The notes under the pieces are model-generated. The model ran no database searches. It saw nothing but the letters and a program-made list of their open reading frames with translations, and was not told where the DNA came from. From Candidatus Saccharimonadota bacterium (GTDB lineage Bacteria > Patescibacteriota > Saccharimonadia > Saccharimonadales > Saccharimonadaceae), in assembly GCA_017421325.1 (NCBI GenBank), contig JAFOJO010000008.1:1-37839 (forward strand): a DNA stretch of 37,839 nucleotides, written 5' to 3'. The translations under genes and the position numbers were made by a program. Shown one piece after another: positions 22,478 through 30,378 of the stretch; position 1 is the stretch's first letter, and each line of letters begins with the position of its first letter.

Positions 22478-23494
22478 ATGAAGTTACTCTCTAAGAAAGA
22501 AGATAAGAAAACCGAAAAAGAAAAGGTGGAAGAGCGCCGCGAGGAAATTCTCGCCAAGGGTCGCAAATTTAAATATCCTTTTCAATGGACTCGTCACCGC
22601 ATCGTTGTTAACACTATTTTAATTGCCTTGGTAGTTTTTGCCATGATTTTTGTGGGCGGTTGGCTTGCGCTTTATCGCATCGGCATGACAGATGAATTAC
22701 TGTTTAATATTACCAAAGTCGTACCGCTTTCGGTCGCCTCGGTAGATGGCGAGCCTGTTCGTTTTTCCGATTATCTCATGTTTTACCGTAGCAGCATGAC
22801 TTCTATCGAACGCCAATCTGGCAGCCAGTTCGACGAAAATTCTTTCAACGAGCTTCGCGCCGAGTACAAGCGCTCCGCTCTTACCGAAGCTGAAAAATAC
22901 GCTTACGCCACTAAGCTCGCCAGGGAATTAGATATCACCGTATCGCCAGAAGAAGTTGCCACCGAGTTTGATCGCCACCTTAAAATCGGCGGCGTAGACC
23001 GCAGTGAAGAGGGCTTTATTAAAATCATCAAAGATAATTTCGGTTTAGATAAAAGCGAGTATGAACGTATGCTTTACCTTACGCTCATCAAGGCCAAAGT
23101 CGAAATGGAGATCGACAAAACTGCCAACCAAACCGCCGCTCAGGTAGAAAGTATCCTCGCCTCAAACGGCAACGATTACCAGGCCGTCGTAGATCAGCTA
23201 GGCGACAAGATCATTTACGAAGAAACCGGCGGCCTAGTAGATAGCAAGAATATCGACGGCGGCCGTGCCTCCGAAGCTATGAAGTTAGAACCAGACCAAA
23301 GTAGTGGCCGTTTTGTCTCCATGAATGGCGACGGCTATTATTTTGTTAAGCTCATTAACAAGACTGATACCGAAGTTAACTTCGTCTCTATCAAAGTTCC
23401 ATTCACCGAGTTTGCCAAACAATTCGAAGGCCTTAAGGCAGACGGCAAAATCTCCGAATATATCAATCTTACTGCCGAAGATACCACTGAATAA
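22478..23494 (+). CDS. membrane-anchored SurA/PpiC-like chaperone
   Basis: Encodes 338 residues. A Lys/Glu-rich cytoplasmic start is followed by one membrane helix (about 42-66), then an extracytoplasmic domain beginning SVASVDGEPVRFSDYLMFYR. That is the opening of the SurA N-terminal chaperone fold, and its helices (TEAEKYAYATKLARELDITVSPEEV) match too. A parvulin-like region follows (GGLVDSKNIDGGRASEAMKL, DGYYFVKLINKTD), so a peptidyl-prolyl isomerase domain is possible but diverged. It probably helps fold exported proteins such as the surface proteins and pilus parts here. Confidence 0.75.
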   Translation: MKLLSKKEDKKTEKEKVEERREEILAKGRKFKYPFQWTRHRIVVNTILIALVVFAMIFVGGWLALYRIGMTDELLFNITKVVPLSVASVDGEPVRFSDYLMFYRSSMTSIERQSGSQFDENSFNELRAEYKRSALTEAEKYAYATKLARELDITVSPEEVATEFDRHLKIGGVDRSEEGFIKIIKDNFGLDKSEYERMLYLTLIKAKVEMEIDKTANQTAAQVESILASNGNDYQAVVDQLGDKIIYEETGGLVDSKNIDGGRASEAMKLEPDQSSGRFVSMNGDGYYFVKLINKTDTEVNFVSIKVPFTEFAKQFEGLKADGKISEYINLTAEDTTE

Positions 23495-23506
23495 TTTTGT
23501 CAAAAT

Positions 23507-23899
23507 CTAGCTTAGTTTTTTCGCGGAAGGGTGCTGGTTTGCCAGCCGCTTGTCAAATGTCCACAGTGGTTCGGTACCGTTCACTTCGGCATAAAAAGTC
23601 GCCATGCAGTCCACAAACGACAATGCTGGGTGCTCTAAATAAAATGGCAAAGCTTTGTCTAATACCTGGCGATTTACACGGATATTTGGAAGAGAAAAAA
23701 TATGTAGCAAAGTTCCTACAATATTTTCTCTCGGCATTTCATAACACTGTAAATTAAATACCACTTCCGCCAGCACTAAATCCGAAATGTGAAAAATCTG
23801 CTCCTGATCCTTTAGTAATTCTTCTACCATTTTACTTTGCTTGGGTATATCTTCCAGTATATACCTAAGCATAATATTGGCATCCAGCGAACTATTCAT
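23507..23899 (-). CDS. PIN-domain toxin (VapC-like)
   Basis: A 130-residue PIN-fold ribonuclease. The four acidic residues expected at the metal site are present: Asp6 (SLDANIMLRY), Glu45 (DLVLAEVVF), Asp97 (FVDC) and Asp116 (WTFDKRL). The start overlaps the stop of the antitoxin by 4 nt (ATGA), the normal layout for a toxin-antitoxin pair. The RNA target cannot be told from sequence. The preceding plus-strand gene converges on it with almost no spacer. Confidence 0.9.
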   Translation of the reverse strand: MNSSLDANIMLRYILEDIPKQSKMVEELLKDQEQIFHISDLVLAEVVFNLQCYEMPRENIVGTLLHIFSLPNIRVNRQVLDKALPFYLEHPALSFVDCMATFYAEVNGTEPLWTFDKRLANQHPSAKKLS

Positions 23900-24198
23900 A
23901 AAGTCCCCCGGAGGCGTTCCTCATAGTATTTTTTCGCTCCGTCGCTTCTTAGCCATTCTTCACGCATTTGCCCAGTAGTCTTGCCAGCATTTTTTCTAGC
24001 TTTTTCTTTCACATAGTCTGGCACAAGGGCATGAATTTCGGCTGAAATTTCCTCAACAGTTTTACTTTTTTCTATTGTCACGGCACCTCTCTTCTGTTCA
24101 AAAATAACTTTCTGCCCCGGCTTTACCCCTAGCATTTCTCGCACTGATTTCGGTATGGTGATCTGCCCGGTTTTAGTTAATGTGGCTGAGTATATCAT
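23896..24198 (-). CDS. AbrB/MazE-type antitoxin
   Basis: A 100-residue protein. The N-terminal swapped-hairpin DNA-binding domain reads TKTGQITIPKSVREMLGVKPGQKVIFE, and the C-terminal half is Lys/Arg/Glu-rich, suited to binding and blocking the PIN toxin. AAGGAAG lies before the ATG, with TTGACA-N17-TATATT further up. Six regularly spaced ATTAAT-like sites cover the promoter from before the -35 to the start codon, so strong autorepression by antitoxin or toxin-antitoxin complex is expected. Confidence 0.9.
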   Translation of the reverse strand: MIYSATLTKTGQITIPKSVREMLGVKPGQKVIFEQKRGAVTIEKSKTVEEISAEIHALVPDYVKEKARKNAGKTTGQMREEWLRSDGAKKYYEERLRGTL

Positions 24199-24301
24199 AT
24201 TAATTCTTCCTTTGCTACATTAATTTTAGTTTCTTACATTAAATATAGCAAACTTCATTAATTTTGTCAATATGCATTAACTTTTCCAGTACACCATTAA
24301 T
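24198..24301 (-). promoter_or_regulatory. antitoxin promoter under a 19-bp-spaced operator array
   Basis: Promoter on the minus strand: TTGACA (24265-24270), 17-bp spacer, TATATT (24242-24247). Read on the plus strand, CATTAA words start at 24218, 24237, 24256, 24275 and 24295, with a sixth variant TATTAAT at 24198. The spacing is 20, 19, 19, 19 and 20 bp, just under two helical turns, so bound dimers would line up on one face. Confidence 0.8.
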
Positions 24302-24328
24302 TCCACCATTTAGCCGCTGTTTAAAATA

Positions 24329-24337
24329 TGTTACAAT
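24329..24337 (+). promoter_or_regulatory. promoter of the DUF5674 gene, leaderless
   Basis: TGT-TACAAT (TACAAT 24332-24337), 6 nt before the ATG at 24344 and just beyond the antitoxin operator array. Confidence 0.65.
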
Positions 24338-24343
24338 AATCTT

Positions 24344-24688
24344 ATGAAAATATTACAAAACCCCATCTCCAGACAAGGCCTCATCAAAGAATCCACCAAT
24401 TTTATTGATGACAACGCCATTAAGGGCGCCGTAGATATTAAAAGGGAATTGCTAGCGGTAGATTCGCCCATGCATTACGATTGTGAACAACTACTTCTAG
24501 AAAATGGTTCCGATCAAAAAGATATTTGGGGTATTAACCTCTATTTAGATAGCGACGATATTGATGACTTAGTAGAATTTGACTCTATGATCAATATCCG
24601 CCCCGCCCAAGGCAACCGCAGTCGTAGCGTCGAGGATCCAACAGTTCAAGCCAAAATCAAAGCAGTAGTCTCCAAATGGCTAAAGTAA
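24344..24688 (+). CDS. DUF5674-like conserved protein
   Basis: A 114-residue protein of unknown function. The pattern ELLAVDSPMHYDCEQLLLENGSDQKDIWGINLY followed by FDSMINIRPAQGNRSRSVEDP is one I associate with DUF5674, common in CPR bacteria. No membrane segment or known catalytic motif is visible. The start is set by the promoter 6 nt upstream. It overlaps the next gene by 13 nt, so the two are a translational pair. Confidence 0.75.
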   Translation: MKILQNPISRQGLIKESTNFIDDNAIKGAVDIKRELLAVDSPMHYDCEQLLLENGSDQKDIWGINLYLDSDDIDDLVEFDSMINIRPAQGNRSRSVEDPTVQAKIKAVVSKWLK

Positions 24689-25029
24689 ATTATATTCATA
24701 GCGCCGAAGCTCGCAAAGATTGGCAAACTCGCCCCATCGCTTACCAAATGGGCAATATCGGCAGCGAAGTTTCGCGTTCGCTCAAATGGACGGAGAAGGG
24801 GAACCAAGCTCGCGCCGACAAAGCTATAGACCGCGCGCTAGAACTTTTTGATTTTACAATAGAAGCCAACATCAAAAACCACGCTCGTCTCACCGAAATT
24901 TTAAAAGCTCGCGAAGAATTTTGCGATTACTTTTTCGGCGATAATTCCTATCATACCGACTCTACAAAGATGCAAAAATACTACGATGGTTTTGCTATCA
25001 TGTACCGCCTTTCATCTGCCGATAATTAA
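24676..25029 (+). CDS. conserved hypothetical helical protein
   Basis: A 117-residue, mostly helical soluble protein. IAYQMGNIGSEVSRSLKWTEKGN and RADKAIDRALELFDFTI recall a small family seen in many CPR and phage-rich genomes, with no assigned function. LKAREEFCDYFFGDN follows. It begins inside the end of the DUF5674 gene and is presumably co-expressed with it. It converges with the surface protein gene 4 nt beyond its stop. Confidence 0.7.
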   Translation: MAKVNYIHSAEARKDWQTRPIAYQMGNIGSEVSRSLKWTEKGNQARADKAIDRALELFDFTIEANIKNHARLTEILKAREEFCDYFFGDNSYHTDSTKMQKYYDGFAIMYRLSSADN

Positions 25030-25033
25030 TAGA

Positions 25034-26965
25034 TTATTGGCTGCCACGCATACACCGCACAGAGAACCCCGTATTCTTATCGCCGCCGCCACGATTGGCG
25101 CCAGCACCATTGGAGGCCAGATAGTATGCAAAGCTATTACTGTATTGAGTACCAGACCACCAGCATCCGAGATCGCCAACATAGTGCTGGGAACCGGAGA
25201 GGAAGAGGCCTGTAGTAGCCAACATTCCAGGATTCGCCCCATTATTCCACAATGTTGCCGCTGTTATGTCAGAAGTATAGGTAGGCAACATCCACCCTGC
25301 CGGGCATATATCTCCTACCGAGTTATCTGTATCATTACTGCAAGAAGAAGTTCCAACCGTATTATTAGTTCTAGCCGTAGCTGCTGGCCAGTTATAATAG
25401 TATTCATTATTCTTTGAGGCCATATATGGCTGACAATAATCATTTTTCCAACCACTATTGCCAGTATCTGCTGGTAGTGTATATTCTGCTGTTACGTTAG
25501 AAGTACTAGTACTTAATACGGTGCTACCAGCCAATCTTAGATTACTCAACATATAACAATAATTACCAAACTTAGCTACTGTATAGGATTTCTTGTCTCT
25601 TTCATCTGTCACATTAGCACCAGTAGTAGGGCAGTATTTACTTTCATTGTTTGGGTTGTTTGGTATGGTAGTGTCTAGGTCTAAGTCTTGCATAGCAGTA
25701 TAGCTTCCAAGTATGCCTTTAGCGGTAAATGTCTCGCCTACATTGCCAGCTGTGTAAGTGGTAGTAAGTAATGTAGAGCTTCCTAGTGTACCGGCATAGG
25801 ATAATCTCTCCCAACTATCTAGTTTATAATGCGCAGCTGGTACCACGGTAATGTTGTATTTAGCACCTTCAGCTGGAGCAGGTATTACTACATCACTAGT
25901 AGAAGTAGCATAGAGTGGTACGAATTTATCAGTCGTATTGGCTTTTACTACAATAATGGTTTCTATACCGTCTCCTACTTTGAAGGTTAAGTCTGTAGGT
26001 GGATCTCCCCACATAGCATATAGCTCTAGGCTGTTAGTGGCTGCAGTTTGGTCTAAAGTATATGCTCCTCCAGCTGAGTATTTAGTATTTGGGCTTTCAC
26101 ATTGAGTATTGTCTGCTATTGCTACTGTACACCAACCAGTGAATATATAGCCACTACGTGTAGGGATATTATCACTAATAGTAGCTATTTCACCATATAC
26201 ATCACTAGCTACATTAGCTGGCATGTTCTCTACGGTATCTAATGTGTTCTTATTATATGTAATGCTATATGGTGTATTATTAGCTACCATTTGTATCACA
26301 AAGGTACCTTCATATGTGCTAGCTTTAGTACTAGTAGTAGCTCTAGCTCCTATAGCTACCGTATATGTTTCATCTTCTGTGTTAGCGTTACCAGTGATGT
26401 CTAATACATCTCCTGTAGTACTAGGTGCTGGGTAGTAGTTTACTGTATTATTAGTGCAAGTAGTAGCATCTTCTCCGTCTGTACAATATCTACTGGGTAG
26501 ATAGCCCCATTGGTTATTATAAGTAGTACTATCTTCTCCAGAAAAGGTAGCTAGGTTAATAGCTGTACTAATAGGCGCTATACTATTACCATTTGTGTCA
26601 CTTAGTGTTCTATCTTCTACTGTTTCTGCAGCAATCTTTAATGTATATCCTGTGTAATTATTGGTCCTAGCACCAATACTTAGATTGCTGGAGCTAGCAA
26701 AGGTACCATTAGGAGATACTGGCTTTAAGTTTAGAGACAGTGTATTAGAGCCTACTGTGAGAGAAAGGGTGCTAGTGGTGGCGGAAACCACTCCACTAAA
26801 TGACACTGAAATAATTGCAGTCATGACTAGCATTAACAATACCATAGAGCAAAATAAGCGAGGTCGTAGTGCCAACGGAAGAAGTGAAAAGCCGTTGGCA
26901 CTAAAACACCGCTTATTATTACTTTTACCCGCACCTTCTATATTATTTATTTGTGATAACCTCAC
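25034..26965 (-). CDS. secreted FISUMP/InlB-repeat surface protein
   Basis: A 643-residue exported protein. A long basic N-terminus and hydrophobic stretch (about 38-60) end in VVSA, a likely signal peptidase site. An Ser/Thr-rich beta domain follows. An InlB B-repeat/Flg_new module (YSITYNKNTLDTVENMPANV ... GYIFTGWC ... LELYAMWG) lies near residues 230-320. A FISUMP domain with RDKKSYTVAKFGNYCYMLSNLRL, ICPAGWMLP and GFSVRCMRG forms the C-terminus. The start is GTG, set by AAGGTGG 6 nt upstream. No cell-wall anchor is seen. Structured RNA copy 2 sits just upstream and may control it. An adhesin role is inference. Confidence 0.85.
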   Translation of the reverse strand: MRLSQINNIEGAGKSNNKRCFSANGFSLLPLALRPRLFCSMVLLMLVMTAIISVSFSGVVSATTSTLSLTVGSNTLSLNLKPVSPNGTFASSSNLSIGARTNNYTGYTLKIAAETVEDRTLSDTNGNSIAPISTAINLATFSGEDSTTYNNQWGYLPSRYCTDGEDATTCTNNTVNYYPAPSTTGDVLDITGNANTEDETYTVAIGARATTSTKASTYEGTFVIQMVANNTPYSITYNKNTLDTVENMPANVASDVYGEIATISDNIPTRSGYIFTGWCTVAIADNTQCESPNTKYSAGGAYTLDQTAATNSLELYAMWGDPPTDLTFKVGDGIETIIVVKANTTDKFVPLYATSTSDVVIPAPAEGAKYNITVVPAAHYKLDSWERLSYAGTLGSSTLLTTTYTAGNVGETFTAKGILGSYTAMQDLDLDTTIPNNPNNESKYCPTTGANVTDERDKKSYTVAKFGNYCYMLSNLRLAGSTVLSTSTSNVTAEYTLPADTGNSGWKNDYCQPYMASKNNEYYYNWPAATARTNNTVGTSSCSNDTDNSVGDICPAGWMLPTYTSDITAATLWNNGANPGMLATTGLFLSGSQHYVGDLGCWWSGTQYSNSFAYYLASNGAGANRGGGDKNTGFSVRCMRGSQ

Positions 26966-27008
26966 TTCTATCCACCTTTCTGTTTTATCGTGCAGTACCT
27001 ATCCATTA

Positions 27009-27158
27009 CAAAAATGGCACCGCAAGGGTGGAACAACTTACTACCCAACCAGCATGGAACCGTTTAGATAGATAGCAACCTTACGGCGCCATCTCAAATC
27101 TAAACGATCCTATCCAAAAATAAAAACGTGCTGGCAATTAAATAGTAAGTTGTTCCAC
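27009..27158 (-). ncRNA. structured RNA / leader copy 2 with terminator switch
   Basis: The minus-strand promoter TACAAT (27163-27168) starts RNA at about 27157, at a 16-bp perfect closing stem (27143-27158 with 27028-27043). Inner stems are CCAGCA/TGCTGG, CGTTTAGAT/ATCTAAACG and AGATGGC/GCTATCT with an apical CC-GUAA-GG GNRA loop. The core ATGGCGCCGTAAGG (27079-27092) can pair over all 14 positions with CCTTGCGGTGCCAT (27014-27027), followed by five T. Stem sequences differ from copy 1 while pairing is kept, and the 3' block of about 25 nt is nearly identical. The surface protein GTG lies 44 nt beyond. Confidence 0.7.
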
Positions 27159-27260
27159 TCTCATTGTATCGTGCTTTCAAAATATCCGCAAGTGCAATGT
27201 AGGAATATCTCTCGATGATACCAAAGCCGGCGCTTTAACTGTCGGCTTTCCCTTTTATTG

Positions 27261-27266
27261 TATAAT
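27261..27266 (+). promoter_or_regulatory. promoter of the gene at 27273, leaderless
   Basis: TATAAT, 6 nt before the ATG at 27273. Confidence 0.65.
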
Positions 27267-27272
27267 GGATAC

Positions 27273-27575
27273 ATGTATTTATCGAAAGCAGAGCGACAAG
27301 AAATAATGGCTTCATACGGCTATGAGAACTCTACCGAAATTAATCATTACGAAGTTAGGCCTGATACTTGGATTTATCTTTTTGAATATAAAGGCAAAAA
27401 ATACATTTTAGTTGCAACTGATTATTTCGGCGATTATGATTTTGACGTTTTTCCGCATCTACTTAAATTTGAGAGCGATAGGCTCGAATTTGTTCTTCAG
27501 CGTGAAATACCGGTTAAAGATGGCCCTTCGAGAGAAAAGGCATCCGGAACCCTCTTATTTGAGTATACGGACTAA
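27273..27575 (+). CDS. hypothetical protein (100 aa)
   Basis: A small acidic, aromatic-rich soluble protein (WIYLFEYKGKKYILVATDYFGDYDFDVFP). I do not recognise a family. The strand-rich pattern suggests a compact beta or alpha/beta fold. The start is set by the promoter 6 nt upstream; an in-frame ATG at 27258 lies before the -10 box and is rejected. It marks the left edge of the AT-richer accessory region and stands alone, facing a small minus-strand gene. Confidence 0.65.
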   Translation: MYLSKAERQEIMASYGYENSTEINHYEVRPDTWIYLFEYKGKKYILVATDYFGDYDFDVFPHLLKFESDRLEFVLQREIPVKDGPSREKASGTLLFEYTD

Positions 27576-27609
27576 AATTAGCCTAGTTATATCTCATAGC
27601 AACAGATGA

Positions 27610-27629
27610 AAAACGCCTCCTAAAGAGGC
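27610..27629 (-). terminator. terminator of the small gene at 27691-27852
   Basis: Read on the minus strand: GCCTC-TTTAG-GAGGC followed by GTTTTT. A second hairpin CGGCGAGA/TCTCGCCG lies at 27655-27673, also downstream of that gene. Confidence 0.7.
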
Positions 27630-27690
27630 TGTCTATGCTTGCTGGTGCGGGTACGGCGAGAAGATCTCGCCGGGCTCCACTCCACAGAAA

Positions 27691-27852
27691 CTAATCATCG
27701 ATATCCCATCCATCATCTTCTTCATCCAGGACTGTATGTTTTTTCCGCCACCCCTTAATATCATCTTCCCATTCAGCTTCTCTGGCTGCATCTTCTAGTG
27801 AGCCTACCTTTTCGTCTGAGGGGTAAAGTGTATTCCAATGCCAGCTACTCAT
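27691..27852 (-). CDS. small acidic protein (53 aa)
   Basis: A complete short frame starting MSSWHWNTLYPSDEKVGSLE and ending EEDDGWDIDD. It is rich in Trp, Asp and Glu and has no cysteine or membrane segment. I recognise no family. Three signals support it: TATAAT (27859-27864 on the minus strand) exactly 6 nt before the ATG, a T-tailed hairpin after the stop, and an otherwise empty stretch. The strong negative charge and small size recall inhibitors or DNA mimics, but that is only a guess. Confidence 0.65.
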   Translation of the reverse strand: MSSWHWNTLYPSDEKVGSLEDAAREAEWEDDIKGWRKKHTVLDEEDDGWDIDD

Positions 27853-27935
27853 GCCTTGATTATACTACGTATAAGTTACTTATGGGCGGAATTTTCCGCC
27901 ACCTTACTGACAGAGAACGTCTAATTATGGGTTAT

Positions 27936-27944
27936 TGGTACAAT
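27936..27944 (+). promoter_or_regulatory. promoter of the gene at 27953
   Basis: TGG-TACAAT (TACAAT 27939-27944), 8 nt before the ATG at 27953. It fits the local leaderless pattern. Confidence 0.6.
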
Positions 27945-27952
27945 ATAGACAT

Positions 27953-28393
27953 ATGGCATACAATGAGAAGAGTAGAGAAAATCTAAAGCCATTTACTGGC
28001 CCGAATGATCCTAGACGGCAAAACGGGCGTAAGAAAGGGCAAATTAACCGAAAAACAGCAATCCGTAATTTATTAAACCAGGAAATAGACCCGCGTTTTC
28101 TGATCAATGATAAGGCTAGAGAAAGATTAAAAGAGCTTAAAGGCAAGACCTGCCTAGAGGCTATACTCTACACTTTAACTAATCAAGCTCTTGGCGAAAA
28201 CACTAGGGCTAGCGACATTATTCTTCGTGAGCTTCGTCATATTGAGAGAGAAGATCCACCATCTGTGCCTTTTAGACGTGATATCCAAATTTCAGTAGTA
28301 AATTCTGATGAGGAGATAAAGCGTCTTGAACGCTTACAAAAGTCTTTAGAGGATAGATACGGGGAAAATTATGAAGACCTACTTGCCAGATAG
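27953..28393 (+). CDS. DUF5681-like basic protein, possibly phage-derived
   Basis: A 146-residue basic N-terminus with helical C-terminus. FTGPNDPRRQNGRKKGQINRK resembles the NGRPKG motif of DUF5681 proteins, which often occur next to terminase genes in prophages. The rest (LRHIEREDPPSVPFRRDIQISVVNSDEEIKRLERLQ) is charged and helical. No large terminase or capsid gene is nearby, so a lone remnant or host-adopted DNA-binding protein is possible. A strong terminator follows. Confidence 0.6.
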   Translation: MAYNEKSRENLKPFTGPNDPRRQNGRKKGQINRKTAIRNLLNQEIDPRFLINDKARERLKELKGKTCLEAILYTLTNQALGENTRASDIILRELRHIEREDPPSVPFRRDIQISVVNSDEEIKRLERLQKSLEDRYGENYEDLLAR

Positions 28394-28454
28394 CTGTTGC
28401 CGTATGACCAATATGCTCAGATATGTTTTACAGTGATTCTGCAGCGATATAATA

Positions 28455-28483
28455 ATAAAGCCCCGGCAAAACCGGGGCTTTAT
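28455..28483. terminator. bidirectional terminator
   Basis: ATAAAGCCCCGG/CCGGGGCTTTAT with a CAAAA loop: a 12-bp perfect stem between converging genes. Confidence 0.88.
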
Positions 28484-28507
28484 AGCATGATGGTTTACTC
28501 CTTGTAG

Positions 28508-28837
28508 CTACTCGTAATTTTTGCGGAATATCCAATGAACCTTGAAGCTTTCGTTGTATGCAGGTTTATGATAGGATACTGTCCAACCAGCGTCTATGTA
28601 GGGCGACTCAAAATCAAGCCAATGGTATGTGAAGAAATCTTCAGAAGGAATGTTTGTGCCATCTAATTGCATCTTTTCGGTAGCCCTAGAAATGACTTCG
28701 TCCTGGAAGATTATTATGTCGGCATCACAATACCTTTCAGCCAATATTTCATTGACTGCCTCATAGACCTCGTCAGGTATGACTTTTGTCAAATGTTGTT
28801 TTTGTGCTTCTTTCGGAGTAATAGGTGCTACGCTCAT
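28508..28837 (-). CDS. hypothetical protein (109 aa)
   Basis: A soluble alpha/beta protein of unknown family. A helical first half (ITPKEAQKQHLTKVIPDEVYEAVNEILAERY) leads to a strand-rich, Tyr/Trp-rich second half (FTYHWLDFESPYIDAGWTVSYHKP). The last part resembles proteins of unknown function in phage and plasmid genes. An unusually strong AGGAGGTGAG site precedes the ATG and a perfect TTGACA/TATAAT promoter lies 44 nt before it. High expression is therefore expected. Confidence 0.7.
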   Translation of the reverse strand: MSVAPITPKEAQKQHLTKVIPDEVYEAVNEILAERYCDADIIIFQDEVISRATEKMQLDGTNIPSEDFFTYHWLDFESPYIDAGWTVSYHKPAYNESFKVHWIFRKNYE

Positions 28838-28887
28838 ATAGTTCTCACCTCCTAGCTACTATATTTTATAAAGATAGCGTCTCTTAT

Positions 28888-28916
28888 ATTATATCCCAAT
28901 TTTGTAATTTTGTCAA
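28888..28916 (-). promoter_or_regulatory. consensus promoter of the gene at 28837
   Basis: Minus strand: TTGACA (28911-28916), 17-bp spacer, TATAAT (28888-28893). The leader is about 44 nt and ends in a full Shine-Dalgarno site. Confidence 0.88.
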
Positions 28917-29367
28917 AAAATTCACCAAGAAAAAGGGCCGAACTATTGCTCGACCCAAGGCAGGGTGGCGAAAAAGGTATTCGATACTTACTTATAAGTT
29001 TTTATCATCGATATTTCTCACTTAGGTCATATCTAACGAGATTATATTTGTCGAACTGTCAAAAATTTTTCGGTAAAGCCTGACTTAAGCGTGGCCGCTT
29101 GCAACTAACGACCCACTTGGTCCAATTAGCCCAAATACGCGCTGACCATCGCAACAGAACTCAACCTAAGGCTCTGTGTCATGCTCATACCTACGCACAT
29201 GGTTGTCGGAGCACCATAGTGAAAGAAGTTGCAACTATGCTAAAGGAAGATTTAATAGGCGGGAATTGCCCATCGTATCTGTTATTCTTTCATTAAGGTA
29301 TGACTATATTTTATATCATATTTTGAGTGGAAAAAATAAGGCGATCCCTATATGGAATTGGATGTAG
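28917..29367. other. gene-free stretch with a GC-richer island
   Basis: No convincing gene on either strand; all frames are short or broken. From about 29081 to 29280 the base content rises above the flanks. AAGCG-TGGC-CGCTT can form a small hairpin at 29087-29100, and the 9-mer TTGCAACTA occurs at 29099-29107 and 29229-29237. It could be a decayed insertion or an unrecognised RNA gene. I could not match it to tmRNA, RNase P, SRP or 6S RNA. Confidence 0.4.
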
Positions 29368-29373
29368 TATAAT
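29368..29373 (+). promoter_or_regulatory. promoter of the gene at 29380, leaderless
   Basis: TATAAT, 6 nt before the ATG at 29380. Confidence 0.65.
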
Positions 29374-29379
29374 TAATAT

Positions 29380-30378
29380 ATGGCATTTTTGGAACCAGAA
29401 CAATTATTTGCGGTTGCAATTAATGCGCAGCGTGATGTTGATATGCCGATAGATGATAGTAGTCCTGATTACATGATAAATGTCGCGCTGTCACCTTCTT
29501 TTATTGATGCAATGTATATAGATAAATTTTGTGAAGAAATTTTTAATTCTAATGATTACTCACTTGAAAACCAATACACTGTAGCGATTGACGTCATCGA
29601 AGATACGATTACGCATAGATGGGTCAAACATCTAAAACCTTTAGCAACGAATTGCAAAAAATCATTCATAGATTATAGCGAAAGAAAATTCCAAAGTTCC
29701 ACATGCGTGATAAAGACATTGGCAAATATTCTTAGTGTTATGGTTGCTTTTGAAAACATGTATGCCTACGAACCAGTCAGCAACCATGACCAATTAGCTC
29801 ATCAGAAAGAAAAATTCATCACGAAATTAGAAAGCAATTCAACCGTAGAGCAGCTGATAGAAACCATAGAACCAGAAGATCTTCGTGGAGACGCAATCGC
29901 CATCGCAACTGTAAACTATTACAAGAAAATATGCGATAAGTTTGGAAAAGGAGACATCGGTAAGCTCTTCGTCAAAAGCAAACAATCGCTTAAAAATAAT
30001 AAGAAAAACGACAGCATATCAACAACTAATAAACCTGCAAAGCAATCTAATACGCAAAAGAAAAAACCAGATAACCCTACAACTCACAGTTTTATCAAAG
30101 GCATGGCTGAATTAGCAGGTGGCGGAATTTTGCTTCTAATTGGCTCTTCTGTTTCAAGTGGCTTTTTTGTTGCTGCTGGCACTTTGGGTATCGCGAAAGG
30201 ATTGTATACCTTATTCATCTCATCTTCTACGGCAATATGGAGAAAAATACCGAAACCAAATATACCCACCAGAGATAAAACTAAATTTCGAATATTATTG
30301 GGAATAACACTTTTTATAGTCGTTTGGTTTATCGTGTTGCTAGTATTAAATATAATGTTAGACCATGAGGTACTATGA
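29380..30378 (+). CDS. hypothetical membrane protein (332 aa)
   Basis: A soluble helical N-terminal domain of about 200 residues begins MAFLEPEQLFAVAINAQRD. A Lys/Asn/Ser-rich linker follows, then two glycine-rich hydrophobic segments (about 230-275) and a last membrane helix (about 302-326). I recognise no family. The N-terminal half has a helical-repeat look and might bind a partner in the cytoplasm. The stop overlaps the next start by 4 nt (ATGA), so the two proteins are made together. Codon use and base content differ from the pilus region. Confidence 0.7.
   Translation: MAFLEPEQLFAVAINAQRDVDMPIDDSSPDYMINVALSPSFIDAMYIDKFCEEIFNSNDYSLENQYTVAIDVIEDTITHRWVKHLKPLATNCKKSFIDYSERKFQSSTCVIKTLANILSVMVAFENMYAYEPVSNHDQLAHQKEKFITKLESNSTVEQLIETIEPEDLRGDAIAIATVNYYKKICDKFGKGDIGKLFVKSKQSLKNNKKNDSISTTNKPAKQSNTQKKKPDNPTTHSFIKGMAELAGGGILLLIGSSVSSGFFVAAGTLGIAKGLYTLFISSSTAIWRKIPKPNIPTRDKTKFRILLGITLFIVVWFIVLLVLNIMLDHEVL

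Noticed and set aside
29099-29367. Overlapping plus-strand frames of about 65 codons
   Set aside because: No promoter, no Shine-Dalgarno site, no protein-like composition, and stops in all frames of the GC-richer island.
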